A stretch of DNA of 64,000 nt, taken from the NCBI GenBank assembly GCA_049324875.1, contig JBMONC010000059.1:14706-78705 (forward strand), written 5' to 3'. Below, piece after piece: positions 32,257 to 40,817 of the stretch. Both the position numbers and the translations under genes were made by a program. The notes beneath the pieces were generated by a model. The model was not told the origin of the DNA and made no database searches. It saw only the letters and a program-made list of their open reading frames with translations. Position 1 is the stretch's first letter, and each line of letters starts with the position of its first letter. This DNA comes from JAWLHU01 sp049324875 (GTDB lineage: Bacteria > Bacillota > Sulfobacillia > Symbiobacteriales > Symbiobacteriaceae).

Positions 32257-33807
32257 CTAGCCGGCTGCGTCCTGCGGCTCCATCTCCCGCAGCTCCCGCT
32301 TCAGGATCTTGCCGGCGGCGCTCTTCGGCAGCGCCGGCAGGAACTCCACCCGCTTGGGCACCTTGTAGTGGGCCAGCCGCTCCCGGCAGAAGGCGATCAA
32401 CTCCTGGGCCGTGGCGGTCATGCCGGGCCGCAGGGCGACCATCGCCCGGCCGACCTCCCCCCAGAGGGGGTCGGACATGCCCACCACCGCCGCCTCCGCC
32501 ACCGCGGGGTGCTGGTAGAGCACCTCCTCCACCTCCACCGGATAGACGTTCTCCCCGCCGGAGATGAACATGTCCTTCTTCCGGTCGACGATGTAGTAGA
32601 AGCCCTCCTCATCCCGGTAGGCCAGGTCGCCGGTCCGGAACCAGCCGTCGGGGTTGGACTGGCGGGTGGCGTCCGGGTTCCGCCAGTAGCCGGAGCAGAG
32701 GTGCGGCCCCGTGATCTGCAGCTCGCCGACCTCACCGGGGCCACAGGGCCGCCCGTCCTCCGCCATGACCCGCATCCCGGCGTGGAAGATAGGGAAGCCC
32801 ACCGACCCGACCTTCCGCTTGATCTCATGGTCGGGCAGCACGAAGCAGTTAGGCCCTACCTCGGTCATGCCGTAGCCGCTCTTGAAGGTGACACCCTTCG
32901 CCCAGTATGCCTCGTAGATCGGCCGGGGACACGGGGCGCCCCCCGAGATCATGAACTTGATCCCCGAGAAGTCCGCGGTGGCGAAGTCGGGGTGGTTCAT
33001 CACCATCTGGAACATGGTCGGCACCATGAAGAGGATGCTGACCCGCTCCGTCCGGATCGTCTCCAGCATCAGCCCCGGATCGAAGTGACCCATCAGGATC
33101 GAGGTGCCCCCCAGCTGGACCAGCGGGGTGGTGAAGACGTGCAGCCCCCCGGTGTGAAAGAACGGGGTGAGGATCGGCACCCGGTCATCCGGGCAGAGCC
33201 CCCACCCGGCGATGGTGTTCCAGGCGTTCCAGGTCACCTGCCGGTGGCTGATGATCGCCCCCTTGGGACGGCCGGTGGTGCCCCCGGTGTAGAGGATCAT
33301 CCAGGGGTCCTCCAGGTCGACCGAGGCCGGGGGCGGCGCCGTCTCCGGGAAGGCGCCCAGGAGCTGATCGAACTCCGCCATCGCCACCCGGCGGGGCACC
33401 GGCATCTCGGCGGCCACCGCCTCGAACTGCGGGCCGTAGCAGAGCAGCTTCGGGTGGGCATCCTCCACCATGGGGCGCAGCTCCCCGGCCGTCAGCCGCC
33501 AGTTGTAGGGGGTGTAGATCGCCCCCAGCTTGCCGCAGGCAAAGAGCAGGTCCAGCATCTCCACGCAGTTCTGGCTGAGCACCGCGACCCGGTCGCCCTG
33601 CTGAATGCCGAAGGAGCGGAGCAGGTGGGCCGTCCGGTTGGCCCGGCTGTTCCAGGCTGCGAAGGTGAGCCGCAGCGGGGGCTCGCCGGGCTTCCCCTGC
33701 CCCGCATGGAGCGCCCCCGGCAGCACCACCAGCCCCTCCTTGTGCGGGGTGTACCGGGCCCGCCGGCCCAGCCAGTCCCCGGTCCACATCTCCATGCACT
33801 CGACCAC
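32257..33807 (-). CDS. Acyl-CoA synthetase (AMP-forming)
   Basis: A 516-residue ANL-superfamily ligase. Motifs: the phosphate loop YTGGTTGRPKGA, YGMTEVGPN (A5), WFRTGDLAYRDEEG (A7-A8 hinge region) and the catalytic Lys near the end (PKSAAGKILKREL). It activates a carboxylic acid, probably a fatty or branched acid, to its CoA ester via an acyl-AMP. Starts at 33807, 33795 or 33789 (MWTGDWLG) are possible; the last gives the usual N-terminus. The promoter carries a palindrome and an 11-base-period repeat related to those of the liv and FabH-like genes. Confidence 0.9.
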   Translation of the reverse strand: MVECMEMWTGDWLGRRARYTPHKEGLVVLPGALHAGQGKPGEPPLRLTFAAWNSRANRTAHLLRSFGIQQGDRVAVLSQNCVEMLDLLFACGKLGAIYTPYNWRLTAGELRPMVEDAHPKLLCYGPQFEAVAAEMPVPRRVAMAEFDQLLGAFPETAPPPASVDLEDPWMILYTGGTTGRPKGAIISHRQVTWNAWNTIAGWGLCPDDRVPILTPFFHTGGLHVFTTPLVQLGGTSILMGHFDPGLMLETIRTERVSILFMVPTMFQMVMNHPDFATADFSGIKFMISGGAPCPRPIYEAYWAKGVTFKSGYGMTEVGPNCFVLPDHEIKRKVGSVGFPIFHAGMRVMAEDGRPCGPGEVGELQITGPHLCSGYWRNPDATRQSNPDGWFRTGDLAYRDEEGFYYIVDRKKDMFISGGENVYPVEVEEVLYQHPAVAEAAVVGMSDPLWGEVGRAMVALRPGMTATAQELIAFCRERLAHYKVPKRVEFLPALPKSAAGKILKRELREMEPQDAAG

Positions 33808-33824
33808 CCTTCCGTGCAGCCGAT

Positions 33825-33855
33825 GTTACAGAAGATTGGTTACATACTAGTAACA
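33825..33855 (-). promoter_or_regulatory. Operator/promoter region of the acyl-CoA ligase (repeat site D)
   Basis: GTTAC (33839-33843) and GTAAC (33850-33854) form a 16-base palindrome. Read on the minus strand the same bases are TGTTACT and TGTAACC exactly 11 bases apart, followed after seven bases by the -10-like TGTAAC (33825-33830). Confidence 0.5.
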
Positions 33856-33876
33856 CCGCGGTCCCCGCGGGATAAG

Positions 33877-33904
33877 AAAAGCGCCAGCGGCACCGGCCGC
33901 TGGC
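33877..33904 (-). terminator. Intrinsic terminator after the BsuPI-domain lipoprotein
   Basis: Perfect 9-base stem GCCAGCGGC/GCCGCTGGC with a four-base loop, followed on the minus strand by GCTTTTCTT. Confidence 0.85.
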
Positions 33905-33914
33905 CTCTCTCGCA

Positions 33915-34403
33915 CTACTTCACCGTGATGGTCACAGGCCCGAGGGTGGGGGCCGGGTAGACCGTCTGGATCGTCTTGTTCGGGGCGGTGACCACCGTGG
34001 TGGCGTTCAGCGTGACGGTGGCCTGGTAGGTGCCGGGCGGGACCCGCTTCCCCTCCTGATCCCGGAAGGTCCAGACCACGACGTGGTCCTTGGTCACCCC
34101 GCGGCCCAGGTTGTGGATGTGGGCCTTGCTGGGGTCGATGGGGTCAAAGTCCTGCCGCAGGACCTCCTTGCCCTCGCGGCTGATCACCAGGGTGTACCTG
34201 GCCGTGCCCTGGTAGGCGTAGTTCTGCATCTTCTCGGTCGGGTTCTTGACCGCCAGGTTGGCCGACCACTGGTTCTCCTGCTGCTGGATGTTCTCCAGGG
34301 CGACCTGCAGGTTGCCCCACTTGTTGTTCGCCAGCTTGTTCCCCGCTCCACAGGCCGGGAGGAGCAGGGCGAGGGCCAGAATCAGGACCAGGAAACCTCT
34401 CAT
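33915..34403 (-). CDS. BsuPI-domain lipoprotein
   Basis: A 162-residue exported lipoprotein. The start at 34403 has AAGAGGTG upstream. Signal peptide MRGFLVLILALALLLPAC ends in a lipobox (LPAC). The mature part (about 30-160) resembles the BsuPI intracellular proteinase inhibitor fold: NLAVKNPTEKMQNYAYQGTARYT-type strands and a GVWTFRDQEG-like segment with WTFRDQEGKRVPPGTY. Although named for a protease inhibitor, the exported versions have unknown roles. It is divergent from the membrane protein at 34616. Confidence 0.75.
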   Translation of the reverse strand: MRGFLVLILALALLLPACGAGNKLANNKWGNLQVALENIQQQENQWSANLAVKNPTEKMQNYAYQGTARYTLVISREGKEVLRQDFDPIDPSKAHIHNLGRGVTKDHVVVWTFRDQEGKRVPPGTYQATVTLNATTVVTAPNKTIQTVYPAPTLGPVTITVK

Positions 34404-34615
34404 GACCGCACCTCTTCTGCCATGCTTGGATCTAGGTTGCCCCGGGAACCCGGTCAGATTCCCCGGGCAGGGTATCGACTCCAAGAACGATACGACATCC
34501 GGCCCGTTCCTCCTCCTTTCTGGGCGGGGGAGGTGGCGGCTTTTCCCCGGCGGAAAGAAGGGTTCGACCCAGTTCATCCAGAATTTGTTTGAAAAGGATG
34601 ATGGGAGGGTCTTCC

Positions 34616-35056
34616 ATGACCGATCGGCCCAACCCGGGGCCACCCCTGACCGTGGAGAAGGAGTTCTGTGCCTGTGAGGCGCCGTCTGCCGTCGAGTACC
34701 TGAAGGCCGGCGCCGCCTGCCTGATCGCTGGCCTGGCCGGGGCGGTGGCATGGCTGGGGCTGGTCCTGCTGCTACAGCGGATCTCGGGCATCGCCGCCGT
34801 CCTGATCGCCCTTGGCGCCGGCTGGGCGGTCCACCGGGCCGCCGGGAGGCACCGCTCCCTGGCCCTGGGCCTCCTGGCGGCGGCCAGCAGCCTGCTCGCC
34901 AGCCTGGGGGGCTTCGGGCTGCTCTGGCTCCCCGCCTTCGCCCGCCTGCCGCTCCCCCGCCAGCTCGACTGGTACCAGCTGAGCATGATCGGCCTCGGCG
35001 CCCTGGTCGCCTTCAGCCTGGCCGGTCCCCGGGGCCGGAGCGGCAAGTCCCTGTAA
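34616..35056 (+). CDS. Small integral membrane protein, unknown function
   Basis: A 146-residue protein with four hydrophobic segments (about 28-55, 60-75, 83-108 and 118-135) and a short hydrophilic, Cys-containing N-terminus. The ATG at 34616 follows GGGAGGG by six bases; an in-frame ATG 27 bases earlier has no site. No domain is recognised. It precedes the glucosaminidase gene by 104 bases and may share its transcript. Confidence 0.6.
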   Translation: MTDRPNPGPPLTVEKEFCACEAPSAVEYLKAGAACLIAGLAGAVAWLGLVLLLQRISGIAAVLIALGAGWAVHRAAGRHRSLALGLLAAASSLLASLGGFGLLWLPAFARLPLPRQLDWYQLSMIGLGALVAFSLAGPRGRSGKSL

Positions 35057-35160
35057 TTGGCATGAAACGAATACGGCTGGGAGCACGTCCAAAGGTTACA
35101 GAACCCGCTCGCCCCTCCTGGGGCCCTGCCGGGAACTGAAGTTGCGGAGGTGTTCTGGCC

Positions 35161-37203
35161 ATGCGCGCACGCCCCTGGCTGGTCGCCGTGACCAGCCTTG
35201 CTCTATTGGCCCCGCTGTTCCCTGCTCCCTCCACCTCCGCCGCCGCCCCCGTCCAGGTGATCCTCGACGGCAAGCCCCTCGCCCTCAACCCGGCCCCCGT
35301 CATCCAGAACAGCCGGACCCTGGTCCCCCTGCGCGGGGTGTTTGAGGCGATGGGCGCCATCCCCCACTGGGACGGCGAGAGCCGGACCGTGGAGGTGACC
35401 CGTGGCGGCCGCTACGTCAAGCTGCAGATCGACCGCTCCCTCGCCTGCCTCACCCCCTCCTGCACCCGGGCGGCGATGCTCGACGTGCCCGCGACCTTGA
35501 TCGAGAACCGCACCTACGTGCCGGTTCGCTTCATCTCCCAGTCCCTGGGCGTTCACGTCTCCTGGGATGAGGCCCGGCGGGCTGTGATCGTGGATACCGG
35601 CAAGCCTCCCGCCGTGCAGGAGTCGCCCATCCGGGTTCAGGGGGTGACCCAGGGGCAGTGGATCACCGGTCCGGTCAGCCTCACCCTGCTGGGCGGCAGC
35701 GGGGGGCAGGTCTTCTTCTACCTGGTCGACCCCGCCACCCGGAAGGCCCGGCTGATCGCCGCCGGCGCAGACCCTGCCGCCACCTATACCTACACCCCCG
35801 ACCCGACCCAGGCGGGCACCCGGCACATCGTGGCCGCCTGGCGGAGCCCCGACGGCAGCACCCTCTACTCCCAGCCGGTCACCGTCCAGGTCCAGCCGGT
35901 CACCAAGCTGAAGCTGACCGGCGTTTCGCCGGGAGGAGAGATTCCGGGCCCGGTCACCCTCGGCCATGAGCTCAACTTCGTCGCCACCTCGGTCTGGTAC
36001 CAGCTCTACGACCCCGCCACCGGCACCGCTACGAACCTGGGCACCGTCGGCCCCGGCGACCCCTTCACCTGGTACCCGCCGGTCAGCCTGAACGGCCCCC
36101 GCTACCTCCGAGTGGTCGCTTACGACCGGCTGGAGAACGAGTACGCCTCCGACCCGGTGCCGGTGAGGGTCAACTCCGGCTACCGGACCGCCTTCAGCGC
36201 CCTCAAGGAGGGTGACGTGCTCACGGGGCAGGGCAAATGGCTCTCGGTGGCGGCCAACTACGAGATCAAGTCGGTCCGCTACCTGCTGGACGGCCGGCTG
36301 CTCTCCGCCGAGCGGGAGTACTGGTGGACCTTCGGCCCCGAGTCCAACGGCCCGCACACCCTGACCGTCGAGGTGACCGACAGCGCCGGCACGGTGCGGC
36401 AGGTGGGTCCGATCAACTTCCGCATTGAGGCCAGGCCGACCCTCTGGCTCTCCGGGGTAGGCCCCAAGCAGGTGGTGACTGGCCCGGTGGAGCTGAGCGC
36501 CACCGTCAACGTCCCGGCCGACCGAATCCGGTTCTACCTGCGAGCCGGCGGCAGGGACAGCCTCCTGGGGGAGAAGGCCCCCAAGGAGAAGCTGCTCTGG
36601 ACGCCCACCAGCACGGGTGCGGTCACCATCTACGCCCAGGCCTATAAGAACGGCCAGTGGATCCTCTCCAGCGACCCGGTCACCTTCCAGACCTACCTCG
36701 GGACGATCCACAAGCCCCGGCCCATCGTGGAGAAGGCGAAGTTCAAGGAGTTCGTCGCCGCCATGGCGGTCAAGTCCCAGGAGGAGACGGGCATGGCCGC
36801 CTCCCTGCAGGTGGCCCAGGCGATCCTGGAGACCGGCTGGGGCCAGTTCGTCCCGGTGGACAAGTACACCGGCCAGTTCTCCAACAACCTCTTCGGCATC
36901 AAGGGGAAGGGGACCGCCGGCTCGATCATCTCCACAACCTGGGAGGTCTACAACGGCGTCCGCTACACGGTGGATGACTACTTCCGGGCCTACCACAGCG
37001 TGGAGGAAAACTGGCTGGACCACAAGGAGCTGCTGCTGACCCGCTCCTGGTACGCCCCCTTCCGGGCGGTGATGGCCGACCCGGTCCTCGGCGCCTGGGG
37101 GCTGAAGCGGAGCGGCTACGCCACCGACCCGCAGTACCCGATCAAGCTGATCAACATCATGAAGCAGCAGGGCCTCTTCGAACTGGATGAGGTGGAGCTG
37201 TAG
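35161..37203 (+). CDS. Secreted cell-wall glucosaminidase with copper-amine-oxidase-N stalk
   Basis: A 680-residue exported protein. A signal peptide (1-28, cleavage near TSAAA) is followed by a copper amine oxidase N-terminal-like domain (about 30-140, LVPLRGVFEAMGA and VPVRFISQSLGV). Then come several beta-rich repeats (about 160-510, each with a V-TGPV-L pattern). A C-terminal N-acetylglucosaminidase domain (about 525-680) has the catalytic Glu in AQAILETGWGQF and the NLFGIKGKG loop of FlgJ/LytG-like enzymes. It would cleave peptidoglycan glycan strands outside the membrane. The start ATG follows GGAGG. Confidence 0.87.
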   Translation: MRARPWLVAVTSLALLAPLFPAPSTSAAAPVQVILDGKPLALNPAPVIQNSRTLVPLRGVFEAMGAIPHWDGESRTVEVTRGGRYVKLQIDRSLACLTPSCTRAAMLDVPATLIENRTYVPVRFISQSLGVHVSWDEARRAVIVDTGKPPAVQESPIRVQGVTQGQWITGPVSLTLLGGSGGQVFFYLVDPATRKARLIAAGADPAATYTYTPDPTQAGTRHIVAAWRSPDGSTLYSQPVTVQVQPVTKLKLTGVSPGGEIPGPVTLGHELNFVATSVWYQLYDPATGTATNLGTVGPGDPFTWYPPVSLNGPRYLRVVAYDRLENEYASDPVPVRVNSGYRTAFSALKEGDVLTGQGKWLSVAANYEIKSVRYLLDGRLLSAEREYWWTFGPESNGPHTLTVEVTDSAGTVRQVGPINFRIEARPTLWLSGVGPKQVVTGPVELSATVNVPADRIRFYLRAGGRDSLLGEKAPKEKLLWTPTSTGAVTIYAQAYKNGQWILSSDPVTFQTYLGTIHKPRPIVEKAKFKEFVAAMAVKSQEETGMAASLQVAQAILETGWGQFVPVDKYTGQFSNNLFGIKGKGTAGSIISTTWEVYNGVRYTVDDYFRAYHSVEENWLDHKELLLTRSWYAPFRAVMADPVLGAWGLKRSGYATDPQYPIKLINIMKQQGLFELDEVEL

Positions 37204-37209
37204 AAGGAA

Positions 37210-37242
37210 GGCACCCCCTGGTAAAAGGGGGTGCCGCCTTTT
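37210..37242 (+). terminator. Intrinsic terminator after the glucosaminidase
   Basis: GGCACCCCC (37210-37218) pairs perfectly with GGGGGTGCC (37227-37235), loop of eight, then GCCTTTT. Confidence 0.9.
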
Positions 37243-37256
37243 GCATGATAATGAAG

Positions 37257-37550
37257 GCCACGGATGACACGGATTACACGGATAAATATATGAAATAAAT
37301 AATAATGGATTTTATACCCTCCTCATCAGTGGTGACGGTGCGAAGCACCGCACCATAGCGGTGACATGTATGAAATCAGAAAATCGGCAATGATGGGCTG
37401 TACCCCTTTTCTTCGGTGGTGCCGGCGCGAAGCAGCGAAGCACCCCACAATGGTCTTACACACATCATTGAAGTTAGGTGCCCCTCACAGGCAACGCCTA
37501 TTCTTTTATTTTATCACTGTATTATCCGTGTAATCCGTGAAATCCGTGGC
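37257..37550. mobile_element. MITE-like element, about 294 bases, with 30-base terminal inverted repeats
   Basis: Left end 37257-37286 and right end 37521-37550 are inverted repeats matching at 27 of 30 positions (core CACGGATTACACGGATAA). The interior is far more AT-rich than the surrounding genome and holds no gene. Two related internal segments (about 37315-37355 and 37400-37450) each contain a GCGAAGCACC-type hairpin. No transposase is encoded, as expected for a MITE. Target-site duplication is not obvious. Confidence 0.65.
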
Positions 37551-37560
37551 GAAAAAGCCT

Positions 37561-38661
37561 CTAAACCGCTACGGCGTAAACCAGCGCTTGCTCCAGGTCG
37601 GCCATCAGGTCCTCGACCTCTTCCAGCCCGACCGAGAGCCGGATCAGATCGTCGGTGATCCCGCGGCGGGCCCGCTCCTCGGGGGGGACCGAGGCGTGGG
37701 AGTGGCGGGACGGGACCGCCACCAGCGTCTCCACCGCCCCCAGGGAGACACCCAGCAGCGGGAGCTCCAGCCGCTCGACGAAGGGGGCGGCCATCGCCTC
37801 GGAGGCCAGGCGGAAGGAGAGCATCGCCCCGGTGCCGGGGTAGTAGACCTCCCGCACCTCGGGGCGCGCCGCCAGCCAGGCGGCCAGGGCCCGGGCGCTG
37901 GCCACCTGGCGGTCCAGCCGGACCTTCAGGGTCTTGATTCCCCGCATCAGCAGGAAGCAGTCCTGGGGGCCCAGCACCGCCCCGAAGGCGTTCTGGAGGA
38001 AGTAGACCTCCTTCGCCAGCGCCGGGTCCTTTACCGCCACGCAGCCGGCGATCACGTCGCTGTGACCGCCCAGGTACTTGGTGGCGGAGTGGATCACGAT
38101 ATCCGCCCCCTCCTCCAGGGGCCGGGAGAGGTAGGGGGAGAGGAAGGTGTTGTCCACCATCAGCCGGAGCCCATGCGCCCGGGCGATGGCGGCCATCGCC
38201 TTGATGTCGGTCACCCGCAGGAACGGGTTGGATATCGACTCCACCAGCAGGCCACGGGTGTTCGGGCGGATGGCCGCCCTCACAGCCGCCGGGTCGCTGG
38301 TATCGACGAAGCTGGCCTCGATCTGAAAGCGGGCGAAGACCCGGGTCAGCACCCGGTAGGTGCCGCCGTAGCAGTCATCGGTCACCACCAGGTGGTCGCC
38401 GGCGCTGAAGAGCATCAGCACCGTGGAGATGGCCGCCATGCCCGAGCTGAAGGCAAAGGCCGCCGCCCCTCCCTCCAGCTGGGCCAGCGCCCCCTCCAGC
38501 GCCTGCCGGGTGGGATTGCCAGAGCGGGCGTAGTCGAACGGGCCGGGCTCATCCAGCCCTGGCTGGTCGAACATCGAGACCTGGTAGATGGGGACCGCTG
38601 CCGCCCCCGTGGCCTTGTCCACCTCAAACCCGGTGTGCAGCAGCCGCGTGCCGAACCGCAT
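37561..38661 (-). CDS. Cystathionine gamma-lyase/synthase-type PLP enzyme
   Basis: A 366-residue Cys/Met-metabolism PLP enzyme. The cofactor Lys lies in IHSATKYLGGHSDV. Other family marks are YARSGNPTRQALEGALAQLEGG and VESISNPFLRVTDI. It overlaps the upstream paralogue by 38 bases in another frame. One of the pair probably makes cystathionine and the other splits it (transsulfuration), but the two activities cannot be told apart by eye. The MITE-like element ends 11 bases past its stop. Confidence 0.87.
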   Translation of the reverse strand: MRFGTRLLHTGFEVDKATGAAAVPIYQVSMFDQPGLDEPGPFDYARSGNPTRQALEGALAQLEGGAAAFAFSSGMAAISTVLMLFSAGDHLVVTDDCYGGTYRVLTRVFARFQIEASFVDTSDPAAVRAAIRPNTRGLLVESISNPFLRVTDIKAMAAIARAHGLRLMVDNTFLSPYLSRPLEEGADIVIHSATKYLGGHSDVIAGCVAVKDPALAKEVYFLQNAFGAVLGPQDCFLLMRGIKTLKVRLDRQVASARALAAWLAARPEVREVYYPGTGAMLSFRLASEAMAAPFVERLELPLLGVSLGAVETLVAVPSRHSHASVPPEERARRGITDDLIRLSVGLEEVEDLMADLEQALVYAVAV

Positions 38662-39748
38662 CGGGGCCCCCTCCCTCCAGCGCCTGCTTCAGGTCTGCGA
38701 TCAGGTCCTCCGCATCCTCGATCCCCACCGACAGCCGGAGCAGCCGGTCGGAGATGCCCAGCTGCTGCCGTACCTCCTCGGGAATCTCGGCGTGGGTCTG
38801 GGTCCAGGGGTAGGTGATCAGCGACTCCACCCCACCGAGGGACTCGGCAAAGAGCAGCAGCTGCACCCGGCCCAGGACCCGGGCGACCAGCGGCAGCTCC
38901 CGCACCGTGAAGGAGAGCATCCCGCCGACGCCCGGGTAGAAGACCTGCTCTACCAGCGGGTGCTCCCGCAGGAAGGCGGCCACGGCGCGGGCGTTCTGCT
39001 GGTGCCGCTCCATCCGTAGCGCCAGCGTCTTCATCCCCCGCATCACCAGCCAGCAGTCCTGCGGGCCCAGCACCGAGCCGATGGCGTTCTGGTAGAAGTA
39101 GAGCCGCTCGCCAAGCTCCGCCTCCCGCACCACGATCCCCCCGGCCACCACGTCGTTGTGACCCGCCAGGTACTTGGTGACGCTGTGGACCACGATATCT
39201 GCCCCGTGCTCCAGCGGTCGGAAGAGGTAGGGGGTCAGGAAGGTGTTGTCCACGATCAGCAGGGCGCCCGCCTGGCGCGCCACCGCGGCGATGGCCGCCA
39301 CATCCGCCGTCTTCAGCAACGGGTTGGTGGGCGTCTCCACGAAGATCCCCCGGGTGTTGGGCCTGATGGCAGCCCGGACCGCCTCCAGGTCGCTGGTGTC
39401 CACAAAGGTGAAAGCCACCCCCAGCACCTTGTCCAGGAGCCGGTAGGTGCCCCCGTAGAGGTCCTGGGTGACGATCAGGTGGTCGCCGGGGCGGAAGAGC
39501 TGCAGGGCGCAGTGGATCGCCGCCATCCCCGAGGCGAAGACCAGCCCCCGGGCGCCCCCCTCCAGCCGGGCCAGCCCCTCCTCCAGCGCCTGCCGGGTCG
39601 GGTTCTTCGAGCGGGAGTAGTCGTAGCCGGTGGACTGGCCCAGCCCGGGGTGCTGGAAGGTGGCCGCCTGGTAGACCGGCATGGAGACCGATCCGGTGGC
39701 GGGATCCCGCCGGACGCCCGTGTGAACCAGAACCGTGGACAGCTTCAT
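38624..39748 (-). CDS. Cystathionine gamma-synthase-type PLP enzyme
   Basis: A 374-residue paralogue of the next gene. Cofactor Lys in VHSVTKYLAGHNDV, substrate segment YSRSKNPTRQALEEGLARLEGG, and VETPTNPLLKTADV. ATG 39748 follows GGGAGG by nine bases; an ATG 11 codons earlier is an alternative. Pair with the downstream enzyme suggests methionine/cysteine interconversion. Confidence 0.87.
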   Translation of the reverse strand: MKLSTVLVHTGVRRDPATGSVSMPVYQAATFQHPGLGQSTGYDYSRSKNPTRQALEEGLARLEGGARGLVFASGMAAIHCALQLFRPGDHLIVTQDLYGGTYRLLDKVLGVAFTFVDTSDLEAVRAAIRPNTRGIFVETPTNPLLKTADVAAIAAVARQAGALLIVDNTFLTPYLFRPLEHGADIVVHSVTKYLAGHNDVVAGGIVVREAELGERLYFYQNAIGSVLGPQDCWLVMRGMKTLALRMERHQQNARAVAAFLREHPLVEQVFYPGVGGMLSFTVRELPLVARVLGRVQLLLFAESLGGVESLITYPWTQTHAEIPEEVRQQLGISDRLLRLSVGIEDAEDLIADLKQALEGGGPDAVRHAAAAHRV

Positions 39749-39860
39749 CTCGACCAGCCTCCCACCCAGATCCTTCAACATTAGACCTCAGTGTACGAAA
39801 GGAGGGAGGGGTTCGCAAGGATCTGTACTCCTCGGTGAGAACAGTGGTCCGGAAAGAAGA

Positions 39861-39889
39861 CCCCCTGCGGCCTGGTGGCCTGCAGGGGG
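39861..39889 (-). terminator. Intrinsic terminator after the VanW-like gene
   Basis: CCCCCTGC (39861-39868) pairs with GCAGGGGG (39882-39889), inner GGCC/GGCC pairs, minus-strand tail TCTTCTTTCC. Confidence 0.85.
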
Positions 39890-39893
39890 CGTT

Positions 39894-40727
39894 CTATGCG
39901 TGGGTGCCGGGCGTGGGCAGGAGCGGCTCGTACATCATGATCGCGTGGTTCTCGGTCACGAACTGGTCGTCCACCTGCTCCCCGTCGGGGGTATAGACCC
40001 GCCGGCGGAGCAGGTTGTGCCGGGTGTACCCGCCCCAAGGCTCGTGCCGGATCTCGTGGGCCGCCTCGTAGACCTCATAGCGGTAGGGGGCGGGTTGGTC
40101 GGACCGGAGCTCGCCCACCAGCTCCTGGTCGGTCAGGTAGAGGTGCAGACCGATGGGCTGATCGGTCTCGTTCTTCAGCTGCAGGTCCACGTAGTTGTAG
40201 AAACAGGTGGCGCCGCTGCCAAAGGGCAGCTTCCGGTCGGCGTCAGGGAAGACGTCGTAGTTGTGCCGCCACCGCTCCACTACGGTCAGGGGCGAGTGGA
40301 GCGCCATCCAGTAGATCAGGTTGGAGAGCTGGCAGAGCCCGCCCGCCACCTCCTGGCGCAGCTGGCCGTTGTGCAGGGCGAGCCCCGGCAGGTAGCCGTT
40401 CCGGGCCGAGGGGCTGCCCAGCAGCCGCCAGTAGGAGAAGGTCTGCCCCGGCTTTATCACCACGCCGTTCAGGCGGCGCAGGGCGATGCGCAGGTTGGTC
40501 ACCTTGTTCTCCTGCAGCCACATGTCCACGTTCCGCAACCGCCGGTAGAGCGGGGTCCTGTGCTCGAACAGAACCTGCCCGAAGGTCGTCGGGTCCGCAA
40601 TGGTGCGCGCCCAGTCGGTCTGCGAGAAGGACCACTGGACCCAGCGCCGGAGGGTGAAGTAGACCGAGCCCAGCGCCATGCGCAGGGGGGAACGTTGCGT
40701 CGGGCGGGGAACCGTCCGGGAAGTCAT
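39894..40727 (-). CDS. VanW-family protein
   Basis: A 277-residue protein of the VanW family, known from vancomycin-resistance clusters but of unknown biochemical function. The diagnostic core is present: NGVVIKPGQTFSYWRLLG, then EVAGGLCQLSNLIYWMALHS, then RWRHNYDVFPDADRKLPFG. There is no signal peptide. It is not near any van ligase. Single gene. Confidence 0.82.
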   Translation of the reverse strand: MTSRTVPRPTQRSPLRMALGSVYFTLRRWVQWSFSQTDWARTIADPTTFGQVLFEHRTPLYRRLRNVDMWLQENKVTNLRIALRRLNGVVIKPGQTFSYWRLLGSPSARNGYLPGLALHNGQLRQEVAGGLCQLSNLIYWMALHSPLTVVERWRHNYDVFPDADRKLPFGSGATCFYNYVDLQLKNETDQPIGLHLYLTDQELVGELRSDQPAPYRYEVYEAAHEIRHEPWGGYTRHNLLRRRVYTPDGEQVDDQFVTENHAIMMYEPLLPTPGTHA

Positions 40728-40817
40728 GTGCCTCTACCTCCTACCTGGTCAGACGCACGGCGGGGGCGGTATGTTTCACCCATAGCATGGTGACGCCTTC
40801 CGTCCTCGGCCTCTCTC

